64,000 bases of DNA, taken from positions 1,318,303-1,382,302 of the forward strand of contig NZ_LN999828.1 in the NCBI RefSeq assembly GCF_001517625.2. Reading direction: 5' to 3'. Both the position numbers and the translations under genes were made by a program. The notes under the pieces are model-generated. The model did not search any database. It was not told where the DNA came from and worked only from the letters and a program-made list of their open reading frames with translations. Below are positions 42,970 through 51,930 of the stretch, in pieces (the stretch's first letter is position 1; each line of letters opens with the position of its first letter). The DNA comes from Clostridium sp. AT4. Lineage in GTDB: Bacteria; Bacillota; Clostridia; Lachnospirales; Lachnospiraceae.

Positions 42970-44331
42970 ATGAACCAATCCCCATCCCAAACCACCCATC
43001 TTTTTACCAACCGTCAGATCACCGCCATGCTGCTTCCCCTGATGGCCGAACAGCTTTTGATCACCCTTATGGGCATGGTAAATACCTTTATGGTAGCCCA
43101 TGTAGGCTCTTATGCCATTTCTGCCGTATCCCTGGTGGATTCCATCAATATTCTGGTGATCCAGGCCTTTTACGCCCTGTCTACCGGCGGAACCATTGTC
43201 TGCGCCCAGTATCTGGGGCAAAAAAAGACAGGGCATGCCATCCGCTCTGCTGAACAGACCCTGTTTATTGTAACGCTGATCTCTCTTGTAACAGCTGCAT
43301 TCTGCATCCTGTTTGACCGGCAGATTTTAAGGCTGATCTTCGGGACAGTGGATGAAGAAGTATTTAACTCTGCTCGTACATACTTTTTCTATTCATCCCT
43401 CTCCTACCCATTTATCGCCCTGTATGATGCCGGTTCCTCCATCTTCAGAGCACAGAAAAATACCGGCTTTCCCATGGCCATGTCCCTGATCGCAAACATT
43501 GCAAATGTGATCGGAAATATCATTCTGGTGCTGATCCTGGGACAGGGTGTAGCAGGCGCCGCCATCTCCACTCTGGCTGCCAGGGCCTTATGTGCTCTGC
43601 TGGTTCTCCTGCGCCTTGTAAAGCCCAGAGAAAATCAGCCGGTCTATGTAGCCAATTATACCCGCATACGCCCCCATATGCCTTTGATCCGGCGGATTCT
43701 CCATATCGGTATTCCCGCAGGCATTGAAAACAGTATGTTCCAGTTTGGAAAGCTTGCTATCCAGTCCAGTGTGTCTACCCTTGGCGTTACCGCCATGGCA
43801 GCCCATGCAATGGCCTCCAATTTTGAAAGCTTTAACGGGATCGCAGGCATTGGCGTGGGAATCGGCCTTATGACCGTTACCGGACACTGTCTGGGAGCCG
43901 GAAGAAAGGACGAAGCGGTCTATTATGTAAAGAAATTCTGCGTGGCAGCAGAAATCGCCGTGGCCGGAAGCTGTATCCTTCTTTTCCTTTTAGCCCGCCC
44001 CATTGTCACCCTTTCAGGCATGGAGCCCGAAAGCATGCGTCTGTTTCTGGGACTTTTGACCTTCATCACCCTTGTAAAACCGATCATCTGGGTACCGTCC
44101 TTCATACCCGCTTATGGCCTGAGGGCCGCAGGAGATGTAAAATATACCATGGTCGTTTCCTGTCTTACCATGTGGCTGTGCCGGGTGTCCTTATGTATTT
44201 TTCTCATCCGCGGCCTTGGCGTGGGCCCTATCGCCGTGTGGATCGGTATGTTCTCCGACTGGATCGTGAGGGGAATCTTCTTTACAAAACGGTATATGAG
44301 CAGAAAATGGCTGGAGTTTCATGTGCTTTAA
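42970..44331 (+). CDS. MATE family efflux transporter
   Basis: A 453-residue membrane protein with about twelve hydrophobic helices in two halves of six. The first half has LPLMAEQLLITLMGMVNTFM, MVAHVGSYAISAVSLVDSI and GGTIVCAQYLGQKK, typical of MATE drug/sodium antiporters. Substrate cannot be told. GGAAAGGATC is upstream. It is divergent from alaS. Confidence 0.92.
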   Translation: MNQSPSQTTHLFTNRQITAMLLPLMAEQLLITLMGMVNTFMVAHVGSYAISAVSLVDSINILVIQAFYALSTGGTIVCAQYLGQKKTGHAIRSAEQTLFIVTLISLVTAAFCILFDRQILRLIFGTVDEEVFNSARTYFFYSSLSYPFIALYDAGSSIFRAQKNTGFPMAMSLIANIANVIGNIILVLILGQGVAGAAISTLAARALCALLVLLRLVKPRENQPVYVANYTRIRPHMPLIRRILHIGIPAGIENSMFQFGKLAIQSSVSTLGVTAMAAHAMASNFESFNGIAGIGVGIGLMTVTGHCLGAGRKDEAVYYVKKFCVAAEIAVAGSCILLFLLARPIVTLSGMEPESMRLFLGLLTFITLVKPIIWVPSFIPAYGLRAAGDVKYTMVVSCLTMWLCRVSLCIFLIRGLGVGPIAVWIGMFSDWIVRGIFFTKRYMSRKWLEFHVL

Positions 44332-44442
44332 CATAACCCCTGCCGTTTCCCCTCTCTCTTTTTCATTTTTTATAATTTAAGATAGAAAATCTCCGTATTT
44401 TATGGTAATATCAAACAAAAACGCTTTATCAGGAGGTACCGA

Positions 44443-44976
44443 ATGAAAAATGTACTTATTATTTCAAGCAGCCCCAGAAAAAATGGAAATTCTCAGATGT
44501 TGTGTGAAGCTTTTAAAAAAGGGGTGGAAGAAAGCGGAAATTTCGCAAAACTGATCCGTCTGGCAGAAAAGAACATTGGATACTGCAAAGCCTGCGATTT
44601 TTGCATGAAAAATGATGGAGTCTGTGTCCAAAAAGATGATATGTCTGAAATCCTGGATGCATATAAAAAAGCAGACGTTCTGGTATTGGCAACGCCCGTA
44701 TACTTCCACGGAGTTTGCGCCCAGATGAAAACCTTTATCGACCGTACCTATCCCATATGGCAGAATTTAGGAAAAAAAGAAATCTATTATATTGTTACAG
44801 CCGGTTTAGGCCGCGATATCATCGAGTGCTCTCTGGGAGATCTGGACGGTTTTATTTTTCATCTGGAAAAGCACGAAATAAAAGGGCGTATCTATGCGAC
44901 AGACGTTACGGATGTCGGTGCTGTCAGCAAAACGCCCTTTATCAATATGGCTTATCAAATGGGATACTGCGTTTAA
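44443..44976 (+). CDS. Flavodoxin-family NAD(P)H-dependent oxidoreductase
   Basis: A 177-residue protein. The FMN phosphate loop is ISSSPRKNGNSQML near the start; ATPVYFHGVCAQMKTFIDR is the second FMN-contact region; CKACDFCMKNDGVCVQ has the cysteine pattern of iron-sulfur flavoprotein-like members, so it may carry an Fe-S cluster (inference). CAGGAGGT lies just upstream. It is convergent with the catabolic operon. Confidence 0.88.
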   Translation: MKNVLIISSSPRKNGNSQMLCEAFKKGVEESGNFAKLIRLAEKNIGYCKACDFCMKNDGVCVQKDDMSEILDAYKKADVLVLATPVYFHGVCAQMKTFIDRTYPIWQNLGKKEIYYIVTAGLGRDIIECSLGDLDGFIFHLEKHEIKGRIYATDVTDVGAVSKTPFINMAYQMGYCV

Positions 44977-44984
44977 GCCTCCGA

Positions 44985-45872
44985 TTATTTAAGCCTTCTT
45001 TTTTCCTCATAAAGCCCGATCAGATACGCTCCCACCTCTCTGCTGTAGCGCAGGGAGGGGAGTAAAAGCGCCTCAGGAACTTTATTTAAAAACCACTGGG
45101 CCTCAAAATTCAGATTCCCTTCATATCCAATCTCTGCCAGTCCTTCCATGGCAGCCTTCCAGTCGGTTTTTCCCTGGAAAGGCATTACATGGATATTGTC
45201 CACGCCGGTCTGGTCGGACACATGGGTGACCTTCAGGCGGTTTCCGATGATTTTCAGAGATTTTTTCTGATCCTGCCCCATGATGCTGGCATGCTCCAAG
45301 TCCCAGCAGATGCCGATATTTTCTGCGCCCACCGCGTCTGTGAGCTCACACAGCTCCTCTGCATGATCCGCATAATAGCGTTTAGGCGCAATATGCAGAT
45401 CCCACATATTTTCCACCGCGATTCCCACGCCGTGCTTTGCGGCAAACTCGCAGAGACGCTTAAAATACTCTGTATTGCCGGACCGGGAGGCTGCATAAAC
45501 TGCATCTGCCGAAAAGGCCGTAGAGGGATGAACCACAAGCCAGGGAATCCCCATTTTCTCAGAGGCCAGGACACAGCGCTCCATGATGGTCTGGTGAAAC
45601 TCATGATCGGCTTTGGGATTCAAAAAATCATATACATTGGCATGGCCCTGTTCGTAAGAGAGGCCATGTTCCTCCTTCAGCGCGCACATTTTTTCCGTAT
45701 ATGCTTCCCAGCGTTCATCTAAAAAAGGGCTTTTAAAGGTAATCAGGTCATGGAAGCAGAAATCGAATACCCTGTATCCCGCCTGGACACAGAGAAGGAT
45801 TCCGCGCTCCTGGGAAATAGGCTCCATATTGATGCGTTCAAACACCATATTGGTTGAAGTAGACAGTTTCAT
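44985..45872 (-). CDS. Sugar phosphate isomerase/epimerase (xylose isomerase-like TIM barrel)
   Basis: A 295-residue AP-endonuclease-2-like TIM barrel. Metal-ligand positions look intact: a Glu in GIAVENMWDLH, Asp and His in GICWDLEHASIMG, His in KVTHVSDQTGVD, and a Glu in LNFEAQWFL. Substrate unknown; in this operon it is probably an epimerase or isomerase for the released sugar. Its ATG overlaps the HAD gene stop by four bases. It is the last gene of the operon and is convergent with the flavodoxin gene. Confidence 0.87.
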   Translation of the reverse strand: MKLSTSTNMVFERINMEPISQERGILLCVQAGYRVFDFCFHDLITFKSPFLDERWEAYTEKMCALKEEHGLSYEQGHANVYDFLNPKADHEFHQTIMERCVLASEKMGIPWLVVHPSTAFSADAVYAASRSGNTEYFKRLCEFAAKHGVGIAVENMWDLHIAPKRYYADHAEELCELTDAVGAENIGICWDLEHASIMGQDQKKSLKIIGNRLKVTHVSDQTGVDNIHVMPFQGKTDWKAAMEGLAEIGYEGNLNFEAQWFLNKVPEALLLPSLRYSREVGAYLIGLYEEKRRLK

Positions 45873-46690
45873 TTCTCATTCTCCTCAAAACAGATCCGGC
45901 GGATGATCTCTGCCGCCCCGGCTCCGCTTTCCTTTCTGGCAGTCAGGTCTGCACAGGCTTTGGTAGCTGTCTCTGCATTTCCCACTGCGGCTCCGATACC
46001 AGCTTGCGTCAGCATCTCATTGTCATTTTCATTATCCCCGATTGCCAGAACCTGCTCCATGGAAATCCCAAGCCCGGCGCAGATCTGCCTTACGCCGTAG
46101 GCCTTTCCAAAGCCGGCCCGTACAATCTCAAGGCCCTGGTTTCCGTAATGGGTAATCTCACAGCTTCCCTCAAGAGGCTGCTCCCATTCCAGAAGGCTGG
46201 AAATTTCGCCCTGTTCATCGGAAATATTTACCTTATCCGCCCAAAGGTTTTCCCATTCCTCTTCCCTCACCGGGCGGATTGGATGGTAGCTCCCCCGCTC
46301 CGCCCGCTTGCGCCGGACCGCTTCATTTTCCCGCATACAGTATTCTGTTCCGTTTAAGGAATACAGTACGGTCATTTCTCTTAAAAGCGCCGCCTCGATC
46401 AGAGGACGAAGCTCTAAAAGGCAAAGGGGATGGTTTTCCAGTATCTCATCCTTCCGGTAAAGAAGCGTGCCATTGCAGGCGCATACGGGGATTTCGATTC
46501 CAAGTGACTCTGCAAAAGGCGTAATCATATAGGGCAGCCGGCCGGAGGCAAAGGTAAAGAGGATCCCCCTCTTTTTTAACTCTGCCGCCGCCTGCTCCAC
46601 CTCTTTAGGGAACCCTTCTCCTCTGCGGATCAGGGTTCCGTCAATGTCGCTCACAACAAGACGTATGTCTTTTTTTCTTTTTTCTGTCAT
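45869..46690 (-). CDS. Cof-type HAD-IIB family phosphatase
   Basis: A 273-residue HAD hydrolase. Motif I is LVVSDIDGTLIRRGEG, motif II TFASGRLPY, and motif IV AIGDNENDNEMLTQAGIGAA; a C2 cap lies between residues about 85 and 195. These enzymes dephosphorylate sugar phosphates. I chose the ATG at 46690, which lies just after the binding-protein stop at 46698; the 46714 start would overlap it. Role here is probably removing phosphate from a pathway intermediate. Confidence 0.88.
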   Translation of the reverse strand: MTEKRKKDIRLVVSDIDGTLIRRGEGFPKEVEQAAAELKKRGILFTFASGRLPYMITPFAESLGIEIPVCACNGTLLYRKDEILENHPLCLLELRPLIEAALLREMTVLYSLNGTEYCMRENEAVRRKRAERGSYHPIRPVREEEWENLWADKVNISDEQGEISSLLEWEQPLEGSCEITHYGNQGLEIVRAGFGKAYGVRQICAGLGISMEQVLAIGDNENDNEMLTQAGIGAAVGNAETATKACADLTARKESGAGAAEIIRRICFEENEK

Positions 46691-46697
46691 ATTTTTC

Positions 46698-48125
46698 CTA
46701 GTCGTTAGCAGCATGATACTCGTCTAACAGAGCGTTGCATTCTCCTACGATTGCATCTACAGTTTCATCTATGGCCAGACTCCCCTCGCAGAACTGCAGC
46801 ATCAGGTCTGTCATTACGCCGTTGATTTCATTGTATACCAGATCCAGAGGCTCCTGTGCCAGAGGGGAAGAGCTCTTCATCTGATCCAGAGGAACCTTAA
46901 ACTCAGGATGCTCCTCATAATAAGCTTTCATCTCATCCATTTCTTCTACCTGGTTATTGACAGGAATATAGCCGGAACCGGTAGAAAGGATATACTGTGC
47001 CTCAGGAGAGGAGCAGTACTGGAGCACATCCCAGGCTGCCTCTACCTTTTTCTCATCACCCAGATCAAACAAGGTCAGGCAGGAACCGCCCAGAGCTGCT
47101 CCGCTTCCGTCTGCTTCGGTGATCTTTGGAATAGGAGCTGCCTTCCACTGGAAGGAATCGCCTACCAGGCCGTCAATGGTGGCAAGACGGGAGGAGGACA
47201 TCATGCACATGGCGGTAAGGCCGTTGGCAAATTCCTCATTCAGACTGTCTTCCACATACTTATAACCGCCTGTCTTTAAAAGGGCGTCTACCTTTTCCAG
47301 AACGGTTTTTAAGGTGCCGTCCTCACCAATGGTAAGCTTTGTCATTTCTCCTGCACGGCCGCCCTCATTATCACCCACAAAGGAGTCCTCGGACTGCTGT
47401 ACAATATAGTTCACCAGATGGTATCTCTTAATCTGAGCTTCAAAGCCGTAACGCTCTACACTGCCGTCTGCGCCCTTCTTTGTAAGCGCCTCCGTATACT
47501 GTGCCAGCTCATCCCAGGTAGCAGGCGGAGCATCAAAGCCCGCCTCCTTTAACGCATCCTCATTGTAGTAAAGAAGCATATTGGAGTTTGCAAAGGGAAC
47601 CGCCATCAGCTTTCCGTCTGCTGTGCAGGAACGGAGCATAGGCTCATAGAAATCATCTTTTTTTACTGCGTTTTCTTCCTTTTCAATCCACGGGGTAAGA
47701 TCGACGGTCCAGCTTAAATCCATCATGCTGGGGATGGTAGAGGTCAGTCCCTGGTTGATGTCGGGAGCATTTTTCCGGTCATCGGTCTGGTACGCTAAAA
47801 TCGCCTTATCTGTTCCCTCATAGCCCTGGAACACCAGGTTTACATGGATGCCCTTTTCCTTTCCCTGCCCCTCATTATAATTAGAAATGACAGTCTCCAG
47901 CGCCTCTCCCGCAGAACCGTTTAAGCTGTGCCAGAAGGTAACAACTGTTTCTCCCTCTGCCGCTTTTTCTGTGGCCTTTGTTTCCTCTTTCGCCTCTGTT
48001 GCCGCCTCGGCTGCCCCGGTGGACACAACACTGTCATCTGTTGTCTTGACGCCTCCGCAGCCGGTGAGAGAACCAAGAATTGCCGCTGAGAGAATGGTTG
48101 TAGCAATCACTTTCTTTTTCATCAT
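46698..48125 (-). CDS. ABC transporter sugar-binding lipoprotein (family 1)
   Basis: A 475-residue extracytoplasmic binding protein. The signal peptide ends in the lipobox LTGC at about residue 22, followed by a Thr/Glu/Ala-rich linker. The fold I recognise from TVVTFWHSLNGSAGEALETV, PFANSNMLLYYNEDALKEAG and ALGGSCLTLF is the UgpB/MalE-like family. It delivers its ligand to the two permeases upstream. The ligand may be a nucleoside or N-glycoside, given the nucleoside hydrolase in the operon, but family 1 proteins usually bind sugars. Confidence 0.92.
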   Translation of the reverse strand: MMKKKVIATTILSAAILGSLTGCGGVKTTDDSVVSTGAAEAATEAKEETKATEKAAEGETVVTFWHSLNGSAGEALETVISNYNEGQGKEKGIHVNLVFQGYEGTDKAILAYQTDDRKNAPDINQGLTSTIPSMMDLSWTVDLTPWIEKEENAVKKDDFYEPMLRSCTADGKLMAVPFANSNMLLYYNEDALKEAGFDAPPATWDELAQYTEALTKKGADGSVERYGFEAQIKRYHLVNYIVQQSEDSFVGDNEGGRAGEMTKLTIGEDGTLKTVLEKVDALLKTGGYKYVEDSLNEEFANGLTAMCMMSSSRLATIDGLVGDSFQWKAAPIPKITEADGSGAALGGSCLTLFDLGDEKKVEAAWDVLQYCSSPEAQYILSTGSGYIPVNNQVEEMDEMKAYYEEHPEFKVPLDQMKSSSPLAQEPLDLVYNEINGVMTDLMLQFCEGSLAIDETVDAIVGECNALLDEYHAAND

Positions 48126-48173
48126 CTTGTATTCCTTTCTTACATGTCATTATGTACGTTTACGTCTGTAGCA

Positions 48174-49001
48174 TCAGCCCTTTACAGCTCCGCCCATCAT
48201 GCCGCCTACGATCTTGCGCTGGAAAAGAGCAAGCACCAGAACGGAGGGGATCAGGATAATGGTCGCTGCTGCCATCACAACGCCGAAATCACTGGACGCC
48301 TCTGTATTGAGCATGGTAATGGCTACCTGGGCCGTTCTCATTTCATTTACATTTGTCACGATCAGGGGCCACAGGTACGTATTCCAGGTTCCCACAAAGG
48401 AGGAAATGAAAACCGTAACCAGGGCCAGAGTGGTGGTCGGCAGAAGGATCTGCAGGAAAAACTGCAGGTTTCCGCAGCCGTCAATATGGGCCGCTTCCTT
48501 TAAAGACAGGGAATAGCTTAAAAAATACTGGCGGATCACAAAAATATTCATTCCGGAAACAAAGAAAATCACCATCATTCCCGTATAGGTATTGATCAGG
48601 TTCATTCCGGAAACGGTAAAATAATTCTGTACCAACAGCACATCCGTGGGAATGATCATAGTACCGATGGTGAGATAAAATAAAAACTTTTTTCCCGGAT
48701 ACTCAAAAAATGCGAAGGAATAGGCCGCGCAGCTGGAGGTAATGATCCGGACTACGCTTGATACAAAGGCTACGATAAAGGAGTTGAGCATAAAGCGGAA
48801 AATATCCGTCTGAGTCACAGCCTTTATATAGTTTACCAGATAAATGTAATCCGGTATCAGATGCACTTCTTTTGTCAGGATCTCCGACGGCTGCATAAAG
48901 GAAACCAGGACACAGTATATAATCGGTGAAATGACAGCCAGTCCCACAAACATACAAAACAGCTGGTAAATCAGGCTCTGCAGCTTTCTCTTATTGATCA
49001 T
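48174..49001 (-). CDS. Carbohydrate ABC transporter permease, MalG/UgpE-type
   Basis: A 275-residue inner permease with six hydrophobic helices. The EAA loop that contacts the ATPase is EAAHIDGCGNLQFFLQILLP. It overlaps the previous permease by 11 bases. It is paired with the MalF/UgpA-type gene upstream, giving the heterodimer of CUT1 transporters. Confidence 0.93.
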   Translation of the reverse strand: MINKRKLQSLIYQLFCMFVGLAVISPIIYCVLVSFMQPSEILTKEVHLIPDYIYLVNYIKAVTQTDIFRFMLNSFIVAFVSSVVRIITSSCAAYSFAFFEYPGKKFLFYLTIGTMIIPTDVLLVQNYFTVSGMNLINTYTGMMVIFFVSGMNIFVIRQYFLSYSLSLKEAAHIDGCGNLQFFLQILLPTTTLALVTVFISSFVGTWNTYLWPLIVTNVNEMRTAQVAITMLNTEASSDFGVVMAAATIILIPSVLVLALFQRKIVGGMMGGAVKG

Positions 49002-49866
49002 AATGCACCTTCTTTCCCTCCAAAGCCATGCTTAATGCCATCATAAGAGCCGACAGCACAAAGCATACGGTCGTAGCCGCAAAGGCCGCGTTGTAATTGG
49101 TTCCCGTAATGGCTTTTTTGTAAATATAAGAGATCATGGTTTCAGTGGCTCCGTTGGGCCCGCCCTCAGTCATGATCAGCGTAAAGCTGGCTGTGGTCAT
49201 GGCATAGGCCACATCCTTTACCAGCAGAAACAGCAGGGTGGGGGAAAGCATGGGAAGGATGATCTTTGTCTGCATCTGGATGCCGCTTACGCCGTCAATG
49301 GCCGCGCTCTCCATCACTTCCTCCGAAAGCCCTCTCACGCCGGATAAGATGAAAATAAAATTGTACCCTACATTGGCCCAGATCTGCACGATCATAATGC
49401 TGATCAAGGCCAGCTTCTGATCGCTCAGCCAGTTTACATTCAGTCCGGTGAGCTTATTGATAATACCCATGGACGGATTGTAGGCCAGCTGAAAGATCAT
49501 GGCAACAACCGATGCCGAAACTGCCATGGGAAGGGCAAACATGGCTTCATACACAAAGGAGCTCTTTCTCTTTTTTCTGCACAGCAGAGCCAGAAAATAC
49601 CCCAGAACCATGGATACAGGCACAGTCACAGCCACATAGACCAGGGTGTTTTTTACAGCCAGTAAAAACTTCTCATCTCCAAAGACCCTTACATAGTTCT
49701 GGATTCCCGCAAATCCCTTTACTGTCCTGAATTTATCAAGGGTGAAAAAGCTTAAAACCTCATTTTTTAAAAACGGGTAATACACAAACAGGACAAACAG
49801 CACCACAGCCGGGAGCAGGTATAAATAGGGCTCAACGCATCTTAAAAGGCTTTTCTTCCGTTTCAT
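48991..49866 (-). CDS. Carbohydrate ABC transporter permease, MalF/UgpA-type
   Basis: A 291-residue permease with six hydrophobic helices after a short basic N-terminus (MKRKKSLLRCVEPYLYLLPA). The EAA loop is ESAAIDGVSGIQMQTKIILP. GAGGAAAT lies eight bases before the ATG. No ATPase gene is in the cluster, so an ATPase encoded elsewhere (MsmX/UgpC type) must power it (inference). Confidence 0.93.
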   Translation of the reverse strand: MKRKKSLLRCVEPYLYLLPAVVLFVLFVYYPFLKNEVLSFFTLDKFRTVKGFAGIQNYVRVFGDEKFLLAVKNTLVYVAVTVPVSMVLGYFLALLCRKKRKSSFVYEAMFALPMAVSASVVAMIFQLAYNPSMGIINKLTGLNVNWLSDQKLALISIMIVQIWANVGYNFIFILSGVRGLSEEVMESAAIDGVSGIQMQTKIILPMLSPTLLFLLVKDVAYAMTTASFTLIMTEGGPNGATETMISYIYKKAITGTNYNAAFAATTVCFVLSALMMALSMALEGKKVHYDQ

Positions 49867-49887
49867 TTCATATTTCCTCTTTCGATA

Positions 49888-50850
49888 TCAGATAGATGCC
49901 AGCTTATCAAACAGATCCTTCATCAGACGGTCACGGTTGATGCTGTAGACATATCGGATAAAATGGCGCCGCTTATCCTTTGCATAATGGTGGTCATACT
50001 CCATAATAGGGCTTGGTTCCAGACGGTCCAGCATAAAGGAGGTATCAAGCAGCCAGGCCACTGCCGTTACGTCTGAAATCGGCCGGCTCCAGCAGGTTTC
50101 TCCGCTTACAATCTCTGCCTCATGACGGGTCTTGTCAATGATGTAATCGCAGAACTCATTTTTCCCCCGCAGCCAGTACTCCAGCTCAGGCCCTGTGGTT
50201 GAAAAATGGTCTACCACCCCTCTGCCCGGCAGAAGCACCAGGGGAACTCCGCTTCCAAGAAGCACACGGGCCGCCGCCACATCCTGCTTTGCATTAAAGG
50301 AAAAATTATCATGCCAGTCCAATGACAGGCCTCCCAGCCATACCACAAAGATCCTGCCCTTAATCTCAGGCTTCATAAGAAGGGCGGAGGCAATATTGGT
50401 ACAGGCTGCGATGGCAATCACATAGAGGGGATCTTCCTTTGTATACTCCATTGCCAGACTGCACAGATGCTCTGCAGCCGCTGAAACAGCAGGAGTCTCC
50501 TCGCTGTCTAAAAACTGCTCTGCACCTTTGTAGGTACATTCTTCATACTGGCTTTTTTTCAGCATCGCCAGCACTCTGAAAATCTCCTCATAGCTGCGCT
50601 CCATGCCGTCTTTGGGACCATTGGAATGATGGTTGTCAAAGGGAGCTGCATAAATTGCCTTCAGGTTCAGACGATCCTCTGACTGAAGCAGGTACGCCAG
50701 AGCAAACTGATCGTCCACCTCATTAAAGGTATCCGTATCCAGCACAACGTCAATCCGCCCCTGAGGCCGTTTTAAACGGGCGATGGACTGTTCCATTTCT
50801 GAAATGTCAATATCATCTGAATAGGAAAAGCCAAAGGGATTTGGTATCAT
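49888..50850 (-). CDS. Nucleoside hydrolase family protein
   Basis: A 320-residue enzyme. The N-terminal metal motif reads VVLDTDTFNEVDDQFALAYL; the canonical family is DxDxGxDDxxA, so here the first Asp pair and the DD are kept while the spacing and glycine differ. Other parts (VIAIAACTNIASALLMKPEI, FVVWLGG, FNAKQDVAAARVLLGSGVPL) are clearly of the inosine-uridine hydrolase fold. It should cleave N-ribosidic bonds, substrate unknown. It is the first gene of the catabolic operon, downstream of the DeoR regulator; AAAAGGAG precedes the ATG. Confidence 0.88.
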   Translation of the reverse strand: MIPNPFGFSYSDDIDISEMEQSIARLKRPQGRIDVVLDTDTFNEVDDQFALAYLLQSEDRLNLKAIYAAPFDNHHSNGPKDGMERSYEEIFRVLAMLKKSQYEECTYKGAEQFLDSEETPAVSAAAEHLCSLAMEYTKEDPLYVIAIAACTNIASALLMKPEIKGRIFVVWLGGLSLDWHDNFSFNAKQDVAAARVLLGSGVPLVLLPGRGVVDHFSTTGPELEYWLRGKNEFCDYIIDKTRHEAEIVSGETCWSRPISDVTAVAWLLDTSFMLDRLEPSPIMEYDHHYAKDKRRHFIRYVYSINRDRLMKDLFDKLASI

Positions 50851-50898
50851 GGTATGACTCCTTTTCTCTTTTATTTTGTTTCGACAACTTTCAATTAC

Positions 50899-50927
50899 TT
50901 TTTATCATTATTTTCGCCAATAGTCAA
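50899..50927 (-). promoter_or_regulatory. Promoter of the nucleoside hydrolase-ABC operon
   Basis: TTGACT, 17 bases, TAAAAA on the minus strand; the -10 box is poor. Confidence 0.5.
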
Positions 50928-50931
50928 TATC

Positions 50932-50956
50932 ATTTTTGGTTTTTTACAATATTTTT
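50932..50956 (-). promoter_or_regulatory. Candidate DeoR operator upstream of the operon
   Basis: An AT-rich motif built on AAAAAACCAAAAA, preceded by ATATTGT, directly upstream of the -35 box. It is nearly the same as the motif in the regulator's own promoter. Position suggests a control site; whether repressor or activator cannot be told. Confidence 0.5.
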
Positions 50957-50983
50957 GCAATAGTTAATTTGTTTTTTCACATT

Positions 50984-51796
50984 TCAATCATTATCAGTTG
51001 CTTCTTCGGAGCCAGTAGGCACATAGATCAGATGAAGGCCGGCTGCTGCAAAGCGCTCCTTATCCTCTTTTTTAAAGGGCACATTGCTTACCATATAGTC
51101 AAAATTGGTGGCAGCCGTTACAGAAAACACAGCAGCCTCCGGGTATTTTCCCGCTTCCAGCAAAAGAATGGTCTCTCCCGCGCTTTCCATAGCCAGCTTC
51201 TGAAAATGCATATCGCTCTCATAGTAGGAGGACAGGATCAGGTTCTTTCCAAGAGCCGCCCCGCTGAGGATGCATTTATCCACATGGAAGCTTTTTAACT
51301 GTTCCGCCATAAACTGCCCCTTGGTAGCCCCCTCTCTCTCATTGATCCAGCCGCCTAAAAGGAACACTCTCTTGCACAGCTTCCCCATCTCCACCAATGT
51401 AAGGATGTGAATTGAATTTGTAACAATCGTCAGGGTTTTCAGCAGTTCCGGAGCTTTTACAAGCTCCTTTACAAATTCTGCCGTCGTAGTGCTGCTCTCT
51501 ATGATCAGGGTATCCCCCTTCTGTATCAGCTTTACCGCCTCTTTCCCCAGCTTCTGCTTTTCCCTGCGGCGCACGCCTTCTCTGAACTGAAAGGGGGAAG
51601 CCGTTTCCGTATTCCCTGCAAGGGCGGCCCCGCCATGGACACGGACGATCTTGCCCTGTTCCGACAGGATATTTAAGTCCTTTCTGATGGTTTCCATAGA
51701 AACGGAAAGACGCTCTGCAAAATCCGCCACCGTAACAATGGGATTTTCCTTTAATATTTCTATGATTTCCTGATATCGTTCCTCTGCTTTATTCAT
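50984..51796 (-). CDS. DeoR/GlpR family transcriptional regulator
   Basis: A 270-residue regulator. The N-terminal HTH (VTVADFAERLSVSMETIRKD, then LSEQGKIVRVHGGA) is the DeoR signature; the C-terminal sugar-phosphate effector domain has DTLIIESSTTTAEFVKEL and VTNSIHILTLVEMGK. It lies directly upstream of the nucleoside hydrolase operon on the same strand and probably controls it, with induction by a sugar phosphate intermediate. A shared promoter motif suggests autoregulation as well. Confidence 0.9.
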   Translation of the reverse strand: MNKAEERYQEIIEILKENPIVTVADFAERLSVSMETIRKDLNILSEQGKIVRVHGGAALAGNTETASPFQFREGVRRREKQKLGKEAVKLIQKGDTLIIESSTTTAEFVKELVKAPELLKTLTIVTNSIHILTLVEMGKLCKRVFLLGGWINEREGATKGQFMAEQLKSFHVDKCILSGAALGKNLILSSYYESDMHFQKLAMESAGETILLLEAGKYPEAAVFSVTAATNFDYMVSNVPFKKEDKERFAAAGLHLIYVPTGSEEATDND

Positions 51797-51826
51797 TTCT
51801 CTCCTCCATATTGGTATTTTGATTTC

Positions 51827-51854
51827 ATTATAACAGTTTTTTGGTTTTTTCCAA
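51827..51854 (-). promoter_or_regulatory. Promoter of the DeoR-type regulator
   Basis: TTGGAA, 16 bases, TATAAT on the minus strand; the -35 box overlaps the shared operator-like motif. Confidence 0.6.
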
Positions 51855-51862
51855 CTATTTTT
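51838..51862 (-). promoter_or_regulatory. Candidate DeoR operator in the regulator's own promoter
   Basis: On the minus strand this reads AAAAATAGTTGG then AAAAAACCAAAAA, matching the copy at 50932-50956 at all but a few positions. It overlaps the -35 box, as expected for autorepression. Confidence 0.5.
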
Positions 51863-51880
51863 TATAAAGTTGTAAAATAC

Positions 51881-51906
51881 AAAAAGACGTCTGATTTCTC
51901 AGACGC
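51881..51906 (-). terminator. Terminator after the LprI-like gene
   Basis: A perfect 7-bp stem (51888-51894 with 51899-51905), tetraloop, followed on the minus strand by TCTTTTTG. Confidence 0.75.
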
Positions 51907-51930
51907 CCTTATAGGAATATATCTCACTGC

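Noticed and set aside
42919-43236. 105-residue ORF antisense to the MATE gene start
   Set aside because: Low-complexity shadow of the MATE coding strand.
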